DNA of 64,000 nt from Rhizobium sp. P40RR-XXII (GCF_012641405.1 NZ_JABAII010000009.1:161789-225788); one strand, 5' to 3'; counted from the first letter of the stretch, positions 38,231-47,810 are shown. Made by a program: numbers and translations. Notes: a model not told the origin generated them from the sequence alone.

Positions 38231-38659
38231 CTACCGCCAGAAGGCCTGCATCTCTTCGGGCGTGACCTTGCCGTCGTTGTTGGCGTCCACCGTGTCGAAG
38301 ATCCGCTTGTGGATCGCTGTCATCTCCTCGTAGGACAACGCGCCATCTCCGTTGGTGTCGGCGATTGCGAACAGGATCTTCATTATAGGTCCGTGCGCGC
38401 CCATCATCGGCATACCACCCATCATGCCGGGCTGCATCATGCCCCGACCCATCATATCACCTGGCATCATGTTAGAGCCGGGCATGCCTCCCTCGCCCTG
38501 TCCGCTCATACCGCCTGTCGCTGACGGCGAGGCCGCCTGCGTCGAATTCGCAGGGTGATGGGGATCCGTCTCGTTCGTCTGCGCGAAGGAGTAGCCGGCT
38601 CCGCCGATTGCGATTAGAGCGGCCAGCAGGACCGCGTTTGAAATTCTCGTCGTTCTCAT
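38231..38659 (-). CDS. Periplasmic EF-hand protein
   Basis: A 142-residue secreted calcium-binding-type protein. A signal peptide (MRTTRISNAVLLAALIAIGG) is followed by a Met/Gly-rich low-complexity stretch (GMSGQGEGGMPGSNMMPGDM and onward) and two EF-hand loops, DTNGDGALSYEE and DANNDGKVTPEE. The Met-rich part resembles copper-binding periplasmic segments, which fits its place at the end of the copper operon, 98 bases after the ATPase. A ribosome site AAGGAG precedes the ATG. The link to copper is inference. Confidence 0.85.
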   Translation of the reverse strand: MRTTRISNAVLLAALIAIGGAGYSFAQTNETDPHHPANSTQAASPSATGGMSGQGEGGMPGSNMMPGDMMGRGMMQPGMMGGMPMMGAHGPIMKILFAIADTNGDGALSYEEMTAIHKRIFDTVDANNDGKVTPEEMQAFWR

Positions 38660-38757
38660 TTCGTTTCTCCTTTGACTTAATCTCTTTTGCGCCTGCTTTC
38701 TGAAACGGAAGCAGAATGGATTCGATGTGGTGCTCGGCGGTCGCGCCGCCGGACCAC

Positions 38758-40983
38758 CTAGTCGATCGCCGAGCGGCGCAGCCGCAGGGAGTTGCCGATG
38801 ACGCTGACCGAAGACAGCGCCATGGCGGCTGCCGCGATGATTGGCGACAGCAGCAGTCCGAAGGCCGGGTACAGCGCGCCGGCCGCGATGGGCACGCCTG
38901 CCGCATTGTAGATAAAGGCGAAGAACAGGTTCTGACGAATGTTACTCATGGTCGCGTGGCTGAGCTTGCGCGCCCGCGCGATGCCCTGCAGATCCCCCTT
39001 CAACAGCGTGACGCCGGCGCTCTCGATTGCGACGTCCGTCCCGGTACCCATGGCGATGCCGACGTCGGCGGCGGCAAGTGCCGGGGCGTCGTTGACCCCA
39101 TCCCCGGCCATGGCGACGACGCGTCCCTCGCTTCGAAGGCGCGCGACCACCTTGCCCTTGTCTTCCGGCAGGATTTCGGCCTCGACCTCTTCGATGTCAA
39201 GCCTTCGCGCCACCGCCTGCGCCGTCGTGCGGTTATCTCCGGTCAGCATGACGACGCGAATATTGTCTTGCTTCAGCAAACGCAGCGCTGCCGGCGTGGT
39301 CTCCTTGACCGGGTCTGCGATGGCGACAAGGCCGCCTACCCTGCCATCGATGGCGACGTAGATTACCGTCGCCCCCTCGCCACGCAGCGCCTCCGCCTCG
39401 GGCATGAGGGCCGAGAGGTCGACACCCGCTTCCGCCATGATCCGGTGGCTGCCGATGACGAGCCTCCTGTCGTCGACGGTTCCGATGACACCCTTGCCGA
39501 CGGGGCTGTCGAATTCGCTGGCTTCGCCGAGCGCTAGTCCCTTCTCCTTGGCCGCCGCGACGATTGCTGCAGCAGGCGGATGCTCGCTGGCGCGTTCGAG
39601 AGTCGCCGCGATCCGCAGAAGTTCCAGGTCGTCTATATCGCCCGCCGCTTTCAATGCCGTGACCTTCGGCCGGCCTTCCGTCAGCGTGCCGGTCTTGTCG
39701 ACGACGAGCGTGTCGATCTTCTCGAAACGCTCCAACGCCTCGGCGTTCTTGATGAGCACACCCATCCGGGCGCCACGGCCGACGCCGACCATGATCGACA
39801 TTGGCGTCGCCAATCCGAGGGCGCAGGGGCAGGCGATGATCAGAACCGCGACCGCTGCGACGAGGCCGTAGGCGAAGCGCGGCTCCGGTCCCCATATCCC
39901 CCAGGCGACGAAGGCCGCGATCGCGATGAGGATCACGGCCGGGACGAACCAGCCGGAAACCTGATCGGCCAGTCGCTGGATCGGCGCGCGGGAGCGCTGG
40001 GCGTCGGCAACCATGCGCACGATCTGCGCCAGCATGGTGTCGCGGCCGACCTTGCCAGCGCGCATGACGAAGCCGCCGCTCTGGTTGAGCGTGCCGCCGA
40101 TCAGCTTCGCTCCGACTTCCTTGATGACCGGCATGGATTCGCCGGTGATCATGGATTCGTCTACGGAGCTGCGCCCCTCGACGAGCTCACCATCGACCGG
40201 CACCTTCTCTCCCGGACGGACGCGCAGGCGGTCACCCACCACGACGACGTTCAGCCCCACGTCTTCGTCGGTTCCGTCCTCCCTGATGCGGCGGGCCGTC
40301 CTCGGTGCAAGGTCGAGCAGCGCCCGGATGGCGCCGCCGGTCTGCTCGCGCGCCCTGAGCTCGAGCACCTGTCCTAGCAGCACGAGGACGGTGATGACGG
40401 AGGCCGCCTCGAAGTAGATGGCAACGGAACCGTCGGCGGCACGAAAGGTGTCCGGAAAGATCTCGGGCACGGCCGTGGCGACGATGCTGTAAATCCAGGC
40501 CACGCCCGTTCCCATCGCGATCAGCGTGAACATATTGAGGCTGCGGTTGACGAGCGACGCCCAGGCCCGCTCGAAGAACGGCCATCCCGCCCACAACACG
40601 ACCGGCGTTGCCAGTACGAGCTGGATCCAGTTCGAAAGCTGCACGCCGAGCAGCATGTGCAGGTTCGTGAGATGGCCGCCCATCTCCAGGGCGAGGACGG
40701 GCACCGTCAGCACGAGGCCAATTTGGAACCGCCGCGTCATGTCCACAAGCGCGGCGCTTGGCCCCGTCTCCGCGGTCGCGACCTCCGGTTCCAGCGTCAT
40801 GCCGCAGATCGGACATGTGCCGGGGCCAACCTGCCTGATCTGCGGATGCATCGGGCAGGTATAGATCACGCCTTCCCGAGGCTCTGGCCCGGTGCCCGCC
40901 TTCGCGGCGGGCTTCTTCTCTTGGTGATGATGATCGCCAAGGGAGTGCCCATGGCCTTCATGCGCGTGATGATGATCAATCAT
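38758..40983 (-). CDS. Copper-type P1B ATPase (CopA/ActP family)
   Basis: A 741-residue heavy-metal ATPase. The His-rich N-terminus (DHHHAHEGHGHSLGDHHH) and a heavy-metal-binding domain with YTCPMHP and GTCPICGM replace the usual HMA domains. The membrane CPC motif is Cys385-Pro-Cys387, Asp429 in DKTGTLTEG is phosphorylated, and GDGVNDAPAL is present. It exports Cu(I) or a related soft metal from the cytoplasm. ATG 40983 was chosen over an upstream in-frame start because AGGAGGAG lies 6 bases before it; it overlaps the preceding membrane-protein gene by 8 bases. Confidence 0.92.
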   Translation of the reverse strand: MIDHHHAHEGHGHSLGDHHHQEKKPAAKAGTGPEPREGVIYTCPMHPQIRQVGPGTCPICGMTLEPEVATAETGPSAALVDMTRRFQIGLVLTVPVLALEMGGHLTNLHMLLGVQLSNWIQLVLATPVVLWAGWPFFERAWASLVNRSLNMFTLIAMGTGVAWIYSIVATAVPEIFPDTFRAADGSVAIYFEAASVITVLVLLGQVLELRAREQTGGAIRALLDLAPRTARRIREDGTDEDVGLNVVVVGDRLRVRPGEKVPVDGELVEGRSSVDESMITGESMPVIKEVGAKLIGGTLNQSGGFVMRAGKVGRDTMLAQIVRMVADAQRSRAPIQRLADQVSGWFVPAVILIAIAAFVAWGIWGPEPRFAYGLVAAVAVLIIACPCALGLATPMSIMVGVGRGARMGVLIKNAEALERFEKIDTLVVDKTGTLTEGRPKVTALKAAGDIDDLELLRIAATLERASEHPPAAAIVAAAKEKGLALGEASEFDSPVGKGVIGTVDDRRLVIGSHRIMAEAGVDLSALMPEAEALRGEGATVIYVAIDGRVGGLVAIADPVKETTPAALRLLKQDNIRVVMLTGDNRTTAQAVARRLDIEEVEAEILPEDKGKVVARLRSEGRVVAMAGDGVNDAPALAAADVGIAMGTGTDVAIESAGVTLLKGDLQGIARARKLSHATMSNIRQNLFFAFIYNAAGVPIAAGALYPAFGLLLSPIIAAAAMALSSVSVIGNSLRLRRSAID

Positions 40984-41653
40984 GGATCGCTCCTCCTGGG
41001 CGACGTCCTGAGGCATCAGCCCGGCGGCCGAGCCGCGGGATGAACCGAGGAACGGTTCTCGCATAGATGTCCCACGCGGCGCCGAACTCGGTCCGCGAGG
41101 CCTCCTCCTCCCGTTTCGCCAGACGCACATAGACCCAGACCAGAACAGGGAACATGGCGAGGGTCACCAGGGTCGGCCACTGCAGCAGGAAGCCTATCAT
41201 GATAACAACGAAGGCGTCGTATTGCGGATGCCGGACACGGGCGTACGGCCCCGTCGTGGCGAGGCGATGGTCGCGCTGGGCGGCGTAGAGCACGTGCCAG
41301 CTCGACGCGAGCACCCAGAAGCCGGCAATGATCAGGGCGTTACTCGCAAGATGGAACGGCCCGAAATGCGGATTGACCCCCCAGCCGAACATCATCTCCA
41401 GCAGGTGACCAGCATCGTGCGACCAGAAGTCGACGCCGGGGAAATGCCGTCCGAGCCAGCCCGACAGCAAGTATATGGTCAGCGGGAAGCCGTACATCTC
41501 GGTGAAGAGCGCGAGGATGAACGCGGAAAAGGCGCCGAGCGAACGCCAGTCCCGCTTCGTCTCGAGCTTCGTGAAGCTTGCGGCGAAGACGATGAACACC
41601 ACGGAATTGAGGATCACCAGGCTCCAGAGCCCGTAGGCCGGCGCGTCAGACAT
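40976..41653 (-). CDS. Isoprenylcysteine carboxyl methyltransferase-like membrane protein
   Basis: A 225-residue polytopic protein with about five hydrophobic helices. The C-terminal half has TTGPYARVRHPQYDAFVVIM, the SAM-binding signature of the ICMT/PEMT family. Such genes are repeatedly found in bacterial copper/silver operons without a defined substrate. ATG 41653 was chosen because it overlaps the DUF2933 stop by 8 bases and the upstream in-frame extension is low-complexity. Membrane-lipid or protein methylation is possible; the true substrate is unknown. Confidence 0.82.
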   Translation of the reverse strand: MSDAPAYGLWSLVILNSVVFIVFAASFTKLETKRDWRSLGAFSAFILALFTEMYGFPLTIYLLSGWLGRHFPGVDFWSHDAGHLLEMMFGWGVNPHFGPFHLASNALIIAGFWVLASSWHVLYAAQRDHRLATTGPYARVRHPQYDAFVVIMIGFLLQWPTLVTLAMFPVLVWVYVRLAKREEEASRTEFGAAWDIYARTVPRFIPRLGRRADASGRRPGGAIHD

Positions 41654-41912
41654 CGTCGGCCTCCTTCTTCGGGTGGATGGTGCCGGTCCCATGGCCGGCA
41701 TGGTCTTGACTGGAGTGGCCGGAATGACCGCCATGACCGTGATGCATGAACATGTGCGTCAGCGGGCAAGCCAAGATGAGGAGCCACGGCAGGATGCCAA
41801 GGACATGCACGCGGTGCTCGTAGGCGATGAGTGCCACGGCGATCGCGGCGAAGGCGATGAAGACGGTCCGGCTGTAGCTGCTCCAGGCTGATGAGGAATG
41901 GTTCTCGTCCAT
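41646..41912 (-). CDS. DUF2933 small membrane protein
   Basis: An 88-residue protein with two membrane helices (TVFIAFAAIAVALIAYEH and LGILPWLLILACPLTHMFM) and a His/Gly-rich tail (HHGHGGHSGHSSQDHAGHG) that ends in the cytoplasm or periplasm. DUF2933 proteins recur in copper-resistance operons, and the His-rich tail suggests metal binding. It lies 54 bases after the multicopper oxidase and overlaps the methyltransferase-like gene. Confidence 0.85.
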   Translation of the reverse strand: MDENHSSSAWSSYSRTVFIAFAAIAVALIAYEHRVHVLGILPWLLILACPLTHMFMHHGHGGHSGHSSQDHAGHGTGTIHPKKEADDV

Positions 41913-41966
41913 AAGATGTCTCTTTCGAAGGAGTTCGGAGAGGGCTTCGCGGTCACCGGAATCGCG

Positions 41967-43448
41967 TCAGCCAAGGCCGTCGTAGGTCACAAAAGCCATC
42001 ATCCCCGTCGCCATGTGATACAGGTGATGGCAATGAAGCGGCCAGTGGCCGGGATTGTCGGCGTCGAAGGCCAGGATGACGCTCGCCATCGGCGGCAGCA
42101 GAACGGTGTCCCTGACTGCGCCCGCGACCGGTATTCCGTTGATATCGATCACCTGAAAATGGTGGCCGTGCAGGTGCATCGGATGCGCCATCATCGACAT
42201 GTTGGCGATCGCGATCTCGATTCGCTCGCCGCGTTTGACGACGAGACTGTCCGCCCCGTTAATGCCCCAGGTGTAGGCGGCCATATCGCCTGTCAACGAC
42301 AGTTGAAAGCGGCGATCTGCCGGACGTGCCGCCAGCGGGCTGATTGGACGCAGCCGCTGTTCCAGATCGAGGCCGAGAACCGGTCCCTTCGCATCGCCTT
42401 CGACCGCGATCTTGCGGATGGCCGCGCCACCGGTGGCAAGGACGACGCCCGTTCGTTCCGTAGCGCCTTCACGAAGCGCGAGGATTGGAAACGCCCCACC
42501 TTCCTTTGGAAGGTTGAGGCGAATGTCGAGGCGCTGGCCCATGGCAATGGGAAAGGACGTTCCGGTGACCGGCTGCACGCCCTGGCCGTCGACAGCGATC
42601 AGTTCCCCGGAGAGGCGGCCGGTGTCGATGGTGAAGGCGGTCGCGGTAGCGCCGTTGATGATGCGGAGGCGGATCCGACCGCCCTTCTCGACCCTGACGA
42701 TTTCAGGATCATCGAACGTCCGGTCATTGGCGAGGTAAGCGTCGTAGTCGATGTCATTGAGGTCCATAGCCGCCATTCCCGACATCCCCATGTCTGACAG
42801 GTCCTTGCCGGACATCATATGCTGCATGCCGGCCATGCCCTGCATCGAACCGTGGTTCATCGGCATGGCGCCGTGCGCGGCACTTCCCTTCACCTTCGCT
42901 AGCAGCTCCTCCGCCGGTAAGAAGGAAAAATCGTGGAGCAGAACGACGACCTCCTGCTCGTCCCGCCTTTTATCGTCCGCAGTCCGTACGATGAGTGGAG
43001 CGGCGAGCAGGGTCTGCTCCTGCAGCGTATGCGCATGCATCCAGTGCGTGCCACCCGTGCCGACCGGAAAGGCGTAACGACGGGTTTCCGACGGCGTCAA
43101 CAATGCGGCCGGATTGTCCGGCACGCCGTCGGTCGCCCAAGGGGGCGTCAGCCCGTGCCAGTGGATCAGAGTCGGTTCATTGATGGCGTTCACCAGCCCG
43201 ACGTCGAATTCGGTTCCGGCGTCCAGTGTCAGTCCTGGCGTTCCGTCGGGCTGGAGAACACCGAAGACACGAGCGGACCTGCCTTTTACATCGATGGTCC
43301 TATATCCGACGGAGAGAATACTGGACGCTTCCTGTGCGGATGGGGTTTGGGCGTCCTGCGCAAAGGTGCGGATGGGACGGAGAGCGGCCGATGTGACGAG
43401 CGCTGCCGCGCCAACCATCAGGCCGTTGAGAAAATCACGGCGGTTCAT
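41967..43448 (-). CDS. Tat-exported multicopper oxidase (copper-resistance type)
   Basis: A 493-residue periplasmic oxidase. The N-terminus NRRDFLNGLMVGAAALV is a Tat signal. The four copper-ligand blocks are present: LIHWHGLTPPW, THWMHAHTLQE, MAHPMHLHGHHF and GHWPLHCHHLYHMATGMM, giving trinuclear and type 1 sites. A Met-rich loop (HGAMPMNHGSMQGMAGMQHM) resembles the Cu(I)-binding insert of CueO. It likely oxidises Cu(I) to Cu(II). ATG 43448 was chosen for the Tat signal and AAGGA upstream. Confidence 0.93.
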   Translation of the reverse strand: MNRRDFLNGLMVGAAALVTSAALRPIRTFAQDAQTPSAQEASSILSVGYRTIDVKGRSARVFGVLQPDGTPGLTLDAGTEFDVGLVNAINEPTLIHWHGLTPPWATDGVPDNPAALLTPSETRRYAFPVGTGGTHWMHAHTLQEQTLLAAPLIVRTADDKRRDEQEVVVLLHDFSFLPAEELLAKVKGSAAHGAMPMNHGSMQGMAGMQHMMSGKDLSDMGMSGMAAMDLNDIDYDAYLANDRTFDDPEIVRVEKGGRIRLRIINGATATAFTIDTGRLSGELIAVDGQGVQPVTGTSFPIAMGQRLDIRLNLPKEGGAFPILALREGATERTGVVLATGGAAIRKIAVEGDAKGPVLGLDLEQRLRPISPLAARPADRRFQLSLTGDMAAYTWGINGADSLVVKRGERIEIAIANMSMMAHPMHLHGHHFQVIDINGIPVAGAVRDTVLLPPMASVILAFDADNPGHWPLHCHHLYHMATGMMAFVTYDGLG

Positions 43449-43558
43449 TGTATTGATCCTTGGGTCGAGGTCGGGCAATGCCGACCATTGGTCTTGGGCG
43501 TCCGAAGGGAGGCCCATGGAATCGACCGGGCGCCGCTATGGTGCGGCCCGCGGCACCT

Positions 43559-43936
43559 TCAGACCGAAAGACGAGGAGGACCAAGCATGGGCGGAAGCGC
43601 CAGACCGCTGCCAGTCTGGTCAGCCCATGCAAAACGGAGGAAGGAACCCATGGCAGCGGGAGCATCCTCCCTATCGACGACCGCCAGGACGACGCAGAAG
43701 GTGCACTGAGCGACGCAGCAGCCATTATGGTCGGATGTATGAAAACGGCCCTGAAATGAAATCTGGGCGTTCTCCAAAACGGGAGACTGCACGAGGCTGG
43801 AGCGTTGTGTGTGATCCAGCTGCTCATGGCACGGTGTCGCCTGCATGCCTGCCGCTGGCACAAGGAGAAGCGCGAATGCGACCAGCATGGTCAGCACTGC
43901 GTTCATCCATGCGAACCCGCGGCGGTCGGCGGCCAT
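43559..43936 (-). CDS. Small secreted cysteine-containing protein, DUF2946-like
   Basis: A 125-residue protein with an N-terminal hydrophobic segment (MNAVLTMLVAFALLLVPAAG), then a pair of cysteine clusters (TPCHEQLD and NGCCVAQCTFCVV) and an uncharged tail. It has the look of DUF2946-type or CopL-like proteins in copper operons, but I could not confirm the family. ATG 43936 has AAGGAG 8 bases upstream. It is the first gene of the copper operon and is preceded by an FNR/FixK-type palindrome. Confidence 0.65.
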   Translation of the reverse strand: MAADRRGFAWMNAVLTMLVAFALLLVPAAGMQATPCHEQLDHTQRSSLVQSPVLENAQISFQGRFHTSDHNGCCVAQCTFCVVLAVVDREDAPAAMGSFLRFAWADQTGSGLALPPMLGPPRLSV

Positions 43937-44071
43937 GTGTGCGGCTCCTTATCCCTGATCAGCCGAAGCGTCGGATGATGACGTTGAATTGCGTTCGCCA
44001 TTGAACGAGTTTGCTGATCTGCCTTCCATACGGCGATAGCTCGATCATCCGGCAATACGTCGTTGGCTTCC

Positions 44072-44085
44072 TTGATTCAGGTCAA
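44072..44085. promoter_or_regulatory. Perfect FNR/FixK-type palindrome upstream of the copper operon
   Basis: TTGAT-TCAG-GTCAA fits TTGAY-N4-RTCAA without mismatch and lies 136 bases before the minus-strand start at 43936. No other candidate gene faces it closely, so the copper operon is its likeliest target. Confidence 0.55.
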
Positions 44086-44527
44086 GAATCGCGGATGGAC
44101 ATGTGACGATCGATTGGTCGCAAGTGGGATAGAAGCAAATTGCCGGCTAGAACAGATTTGGCTCAACCCAATAGCGCATTTGCAAAGCTGCTCACAAACG
44201 ACTCAGCGATATCGACATTCCAGCCATGCTGAAGAAGATCGACCGGAAGATGCTCCGTTCGAAATAATGGAAAATGCGGTGAGCACGGTTGGATTGGACG
44301 AACCACCTAGATATTATCTGCAACACGGACTTGGCTTCAAGCTACACGACAAACAGATCCTCACAAATTCAGACAGCACGGTCGAGCCGACGTTGGATGG
44401 TCATAGATTGAGAACTGAAGATTGCAACTATCTCGCGATCGACACCGAGGGAAGCGGCGGACATCAGCCTGCACTCCTTAAGCTTGCGCCCTCGAGTTCG
44501 ATTTGGCAGGCCAAGGCGCGACCAAGC

Positions 44528-44689
44528 GACCTGACCGGCAATGTTGCGCCCAACCAGCGCTCCAAGACGCTCGCGGAACGTGCTTCGTGGGAGTTCCGCG
44601 CACGCGTGGGCAATGGAATGGAGCTTGCCGCAGTCAACCCGACCACCGTGCTCGGCCCCGCACTCGGGCCCGACTATCCGCACTATTGA
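44528..44689 (+). pseudogene. NAD-dependent epimerase/reductase fragment
   Basis: A plus-strand stretch encodes NQRSKTLAERASWEFRARVG, then GMELAAVNPTTVLGPALGPD. This is the catalytic-lysine helix (Y/N-x-x-SKxLAE) and the following strand of extended short-chain dehydrogenases such as dihydroflavonol-reductase-like enzymes. The catalytic tyrosine is replaced (NQRSK where YxxSK is normal), the Rossmann N-terminus is absent, and a stop follows soon after. Only about 53 codons remain. The flanks 43937-44527 and 44690-45038 have no recognisable gene. Confidence 0.6.
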
Positions 44690-45038
44690 CGGGTTAAATA
44701 TGCGGTTAGTCAACGAGTCGAACTGATCCGGATCCGTATCAAGACGTGATGAAACTAAACGGCTTTTGTCTTGCGGTTCCTTCATTTCCGGGTTTGCGTC
44801 AAGAATACGCCACGCGACTTCGGTTCGTCCTGGAGGGCCTCCGGCATCGACGCCTCATAGAATGGCGTCGCCGCCAGCCAATGCTTGATCTCTTGACTTG
44901 GCCCTGCCCGCAGACTGCAGCCTGTTAGGGCGAATTACCTCAAATACGCGGCACAATCGCAAATCTTCCTGAATTAATTCACGACATGCTGGTGTCTCTC
45001 CGCGGGCGATTTCGGAAGAAGAGGGTTAATCTACCAAC

Positions 45039-45314
45039 ATGCAAAAAGATCCGCACAGCATGCGACCAATCCTGGGAGTATTTTCGATGGACAGCACGGT
45101 CGGCGCAACAGTAATCCTGAAGGGACGGTGTAACCTTCCCTTAGGTAAAGCGCTATGCGCTAAGATCAAAATTCCTGGCAAGGACATTATTGAAGCAATC
45201 GCATATAAGGATTGGCCTTACCCCAAGCCAGCGGCTAACGCGGGCTATCTTTTGTTGGGAATCTCGCAGACCGATCTGACCGACGGAACGACGATCACAA
45301 TTGAGTTGCCGTAA
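45039..45314 (+). CDS. Small hypothetical protein
   Basis: A 91-residue frame (or 84 residues from a second ATG at 45060) containing VGATVILKGRCNLPLGKALC, KIPGKDIIEAIAYKDWPYP and LLGISQTDLTDGTTITIELP. It has no membrane segment or signal peptide. The composition is protein-like and the end is a clear beta-strand-rich stretch, but I recognise no family. AGAGGG is about 15 bases upstream of the first ATG, so the start is uncertain. Confidence 0.45.
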   Translation: MQKDPHSMRPILGVFSMDSTVGATVILKGRCNLPLGKALCAKIKIPGKDIIEAIAYKDWPYPKPAANAGYLLLGISQTDLTDGTTITIELP

Positions 45315-45509
45315 CGCGGCGCGCCGGGACACATAAGGTGTTTAGTCGCTGCTTGGTGAAAGTTCCGCGGCAGGTCACTCTTCTTATCGCGCGAAAAGTC
45401 GTTCCAAAAATTATCCGGGTCCCATTGAAGACGGCGAAGTATGGGCTATCAGATATACGTTCCATCGGTCATGTGGCGGGTGGAACGTCTTCAAGGGATC
45501 GTCACCATT

Positions 45510-45881
45510 ATGAAAAGCATTGTTAGGATTGTGTTTCTTACCGCCTTCGCCACGGCCGCTGTTGCCGGTGGCGCGCTCGCTGGCGACAGCAAGTGGGGCG
45601 CATTTGCAGTTGATTCATCGGATAAGAGCAAGGAGCCCTATTACGGCGTCGGCGGCGGTGATACGGAGAAGGAAGCTTCCGACTATGCCATGAAGTTCTG
45701 CAACGAAGAAGGTGGCAAAGACTGCACACTCGCAATGACCTACGAACAGTGCGGAGCGCTGGCGTCGGACGGCAAGTCGATCGGCTGGGGTAAGGCTCCG
45801 ACGAAGAAGAAGGCAGAGGAGCAGTCGATCCAAGGCTGCGATGGCGACAGCTGCAAGATTGTGGCCTCGGACTGCAACTGA
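45510..45881 (+). CDS. Secreted DUF4189 protein
   Basis: A 123-residue exported protein. After a signal peptide (VRIVFLTAFATAAVAGGALA, cleavage near ALAGDS) comes a DUF4189-type domain with WGAFAVDSSDKSKEPYYGVG, EKEASDYAMKFC, GKDCTLAMTYEQCGALASDG and KKAEEQSIQGC. Six cysteines in the mature part suggest disulfides. Its function is unknown. ATG 45510 follows AAGGGA by 11 bases. The stop codon abuts the 3' end of the group II intron. Confidence 0.75.
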   Translation: MKSIVRIVFLTAFATAAVAGGALAGDSKWGAFAVDSSDKSKEPYYGVGGGDTEKEASDYAMKFCNEEGGKDCTLAMTYEQCGALASDGKSIGWGKAPTKKKAEEQSIQGCDGDSCKIVASDCN

Positions 45882-47810
45882 ATCGGGTAGGAGGGAGCCT
45901 TGCGGCATCCCTCCTCCCACACCCCCGTGCGAACGGTTCCGTACACGGCGGTTCATCGAGCGTGGTTTAGGCGTCGGAGTTCCTGTTGGAGTGAGACTAG
46001 CCCCAGCTGTTCGAAGAAGGCTTTTCGGAAGGCGTCATTCATGTGGCTGGCCCCGGCATTCCACCAGGGGCCGTGGCCGTTCCCCGCTGAGTCACGGGCA
46101 CGCTGTTCCGTCAGTCCTCGTTGCCTCAAGCGCGTGGCGCGCGTGGCCGGTTTCTTTCATTGCCGCCACAGGATGCAGCGCAACCTGCGCCGCAGCCAGC
46201 CATCAAGGTCCTCGAGAATCCCCTTACTGTCGGTCAGCCGGAAGTAAGCAATCCAGCCACGCAGGACCGGGGTGAGGTCTTTGATGGTGGCGCCAAGGGC
46301 GCGACCGCGCCCGGCACGGAAGGCAGCCTTCAGCTTGCCCCTGAACCGCGCCACGCTCGACGCCGCGATCCGCAGACGCGGTGCCTTGTGGGCGGTCATG
46401 GTGTAGCCGAGGAAGATGCGCCTCCATGGACGGTCCACGGCACTCTTCGCGCCATTGACCGTTAGCTTCAGCCGTTCGGTAAGGAAGCAGGTGAGCGGGG
46501 CCATGACCCGCTCGCCGGCATGCTGCGAACGCACATAGACGTTGCAGTCGTCGGCGTAGCGGCAGAAGGCATGACCGCGCCGCTCCAATTCCTTGTCGAG
46601 ATCGTCGAGCAGGATATTTGACATCAGCGGCGAGAGTGGACCGCCTTGCGGCGTGCCTTCGTTGCGTGCCGTTACGATCCCGCCCGTCATCAGCCCAGCC
46701 TGCAGGTAGCGGCGGATCAACCGCAGCACCTGCTTGTCTCCGATTTTGCGTGCCACGCGTGCCATCAAGACATCGTGGTTCACTCGGTCGAAGAACTTCT
46801 CCAAATCAAGATCGACCACAAAGCGACGGCCGCCGGCCACATAAGACCGGGCGGCGAGAACCGCGTCATGGGCGCTCCGCCCCGGCCGAAAGCCGTAGGA
46901 GGAAGCAGAGAAGTCCGGTCGAAGATCGGCATCAGCACCTGATGCATCGCCTGCTGGAGTCGGTCCAGGACCGTCGGGATGCCCAATTGCCGCATCCCTT
47001 TGCCGCCAGGCTTGGGGATTTCCACCCACGCACTGGCGCCGGTCTGTAGCAGTCCGCCAGCAGGTCTTCTCTGATGCGCGGCCAATGCTCCGCAAGGTAT
47101 GGCTTCAATTGCTCGACAGACATCTTATCGATACCTGGCGCACCCTTGTTCGCCACCACCCGGCGGTAAGCCGCCATCATGTTCTCGCGGCTGAGGATCG
47201 CCTCCATCAGTCGCTCATTCGCCTCCGGTCGAGAGGATCGCGGCCCTGCCGTGGTGTCTGATGCACCCAATGCCTGCCGTCGCGGCTTCCGGCCGCTGCT
47301 CTCAGCTTGGGCACGGGGCATCCCAGCCCCGTCTTCTGCGTCTGTCCTCACCATCGAAAGACCGGCCTCCGTCCGGCACTCAAGTTCGGCCCTTCACCGC
47401 TTGGTCGGCTAATACGGCTTCTGCTGACCCCTGCCGCCCCATCCCGACGCCTCGCGACGCCGGTAGCACACCCGAAACCAGGGGCAGGTCGGCAGGTCTC
47501 CCAGGGTAAGACGCGTGACCTTCGTGCCATATACCTGTCGCATCTACGGCCGCATCCTCCGGGTGATATTGGACTTCAGGCATTTGTGCGCCTTCGTCCG
47601 GATGCGGTCGCCTCATATGCGTTTCCTGTTCGTCAGGCCGGCACTTTGCTTACAACTTCCTTCAGACCTCGCCTTGCAACGACGCCCTTGTTGTTCGGCT
47701 AGCAGTTCCCATCACCAGGGCCTGCAGAGGACTTTCACCTCCAAGTCTTCAACCGGATACCATCCCGGCCAAACGGTGCTCTCGCACCACGCGCCATGCC
47801 TGGCGCACAC
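45882..47810 (-). mobile_element. Group II intron (class C-like), inactivated
   Basis: Minus-strand limits come from the 5' end GTGTGCGCCA (47810-47801) and the 3' end CTACCCGAT (45890-45882), preceded by a domain V-like hairpin with CCGTGTACGG and GCACGGGGGTGTGGG at about 45910-45955. About 1.93 kb is normal for bacterial introns with a compact reverse transcriptase. The 5' exon is a hairpin followed by six T, the insertion preference of class C introns. The intron-encoded protein is broken, so mobility would need help from elsewhere. Confidence 0.8.
45953..47354 (-). pseudogene. Group II intron reverse transcriptase/maturase, frameshifted
   Basis: Pieces of one LtrA-like protein lie in three minus-strand frames. 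From 47354 the N-terminus runs to LLADCYRPAPVRGW; a frame change near 47040 leads to VEIPKPGGKGMRQLGIPTVL; a second near 46925 leads to DFSASSYGFRPGRSAHDAV, the RT core with CRYADDCNVYV (YADD) and RNEGTPQGGPLSPLMSN, and the maturase-specific domain. A TGA at 46156-46154 replaces the usual tryptophan in RQW, and the same frame then continues with GPWWNAGASHMNDAF to a stop at 45953. Two frameshifts and one nonsense codon make it inactive. Confidence 0.85.

Noticed and set aside
44369..44785. Minus-strand frame of 138 codons
   Set aside because: Antisense to the SDR fragment and without recognisable motifs.
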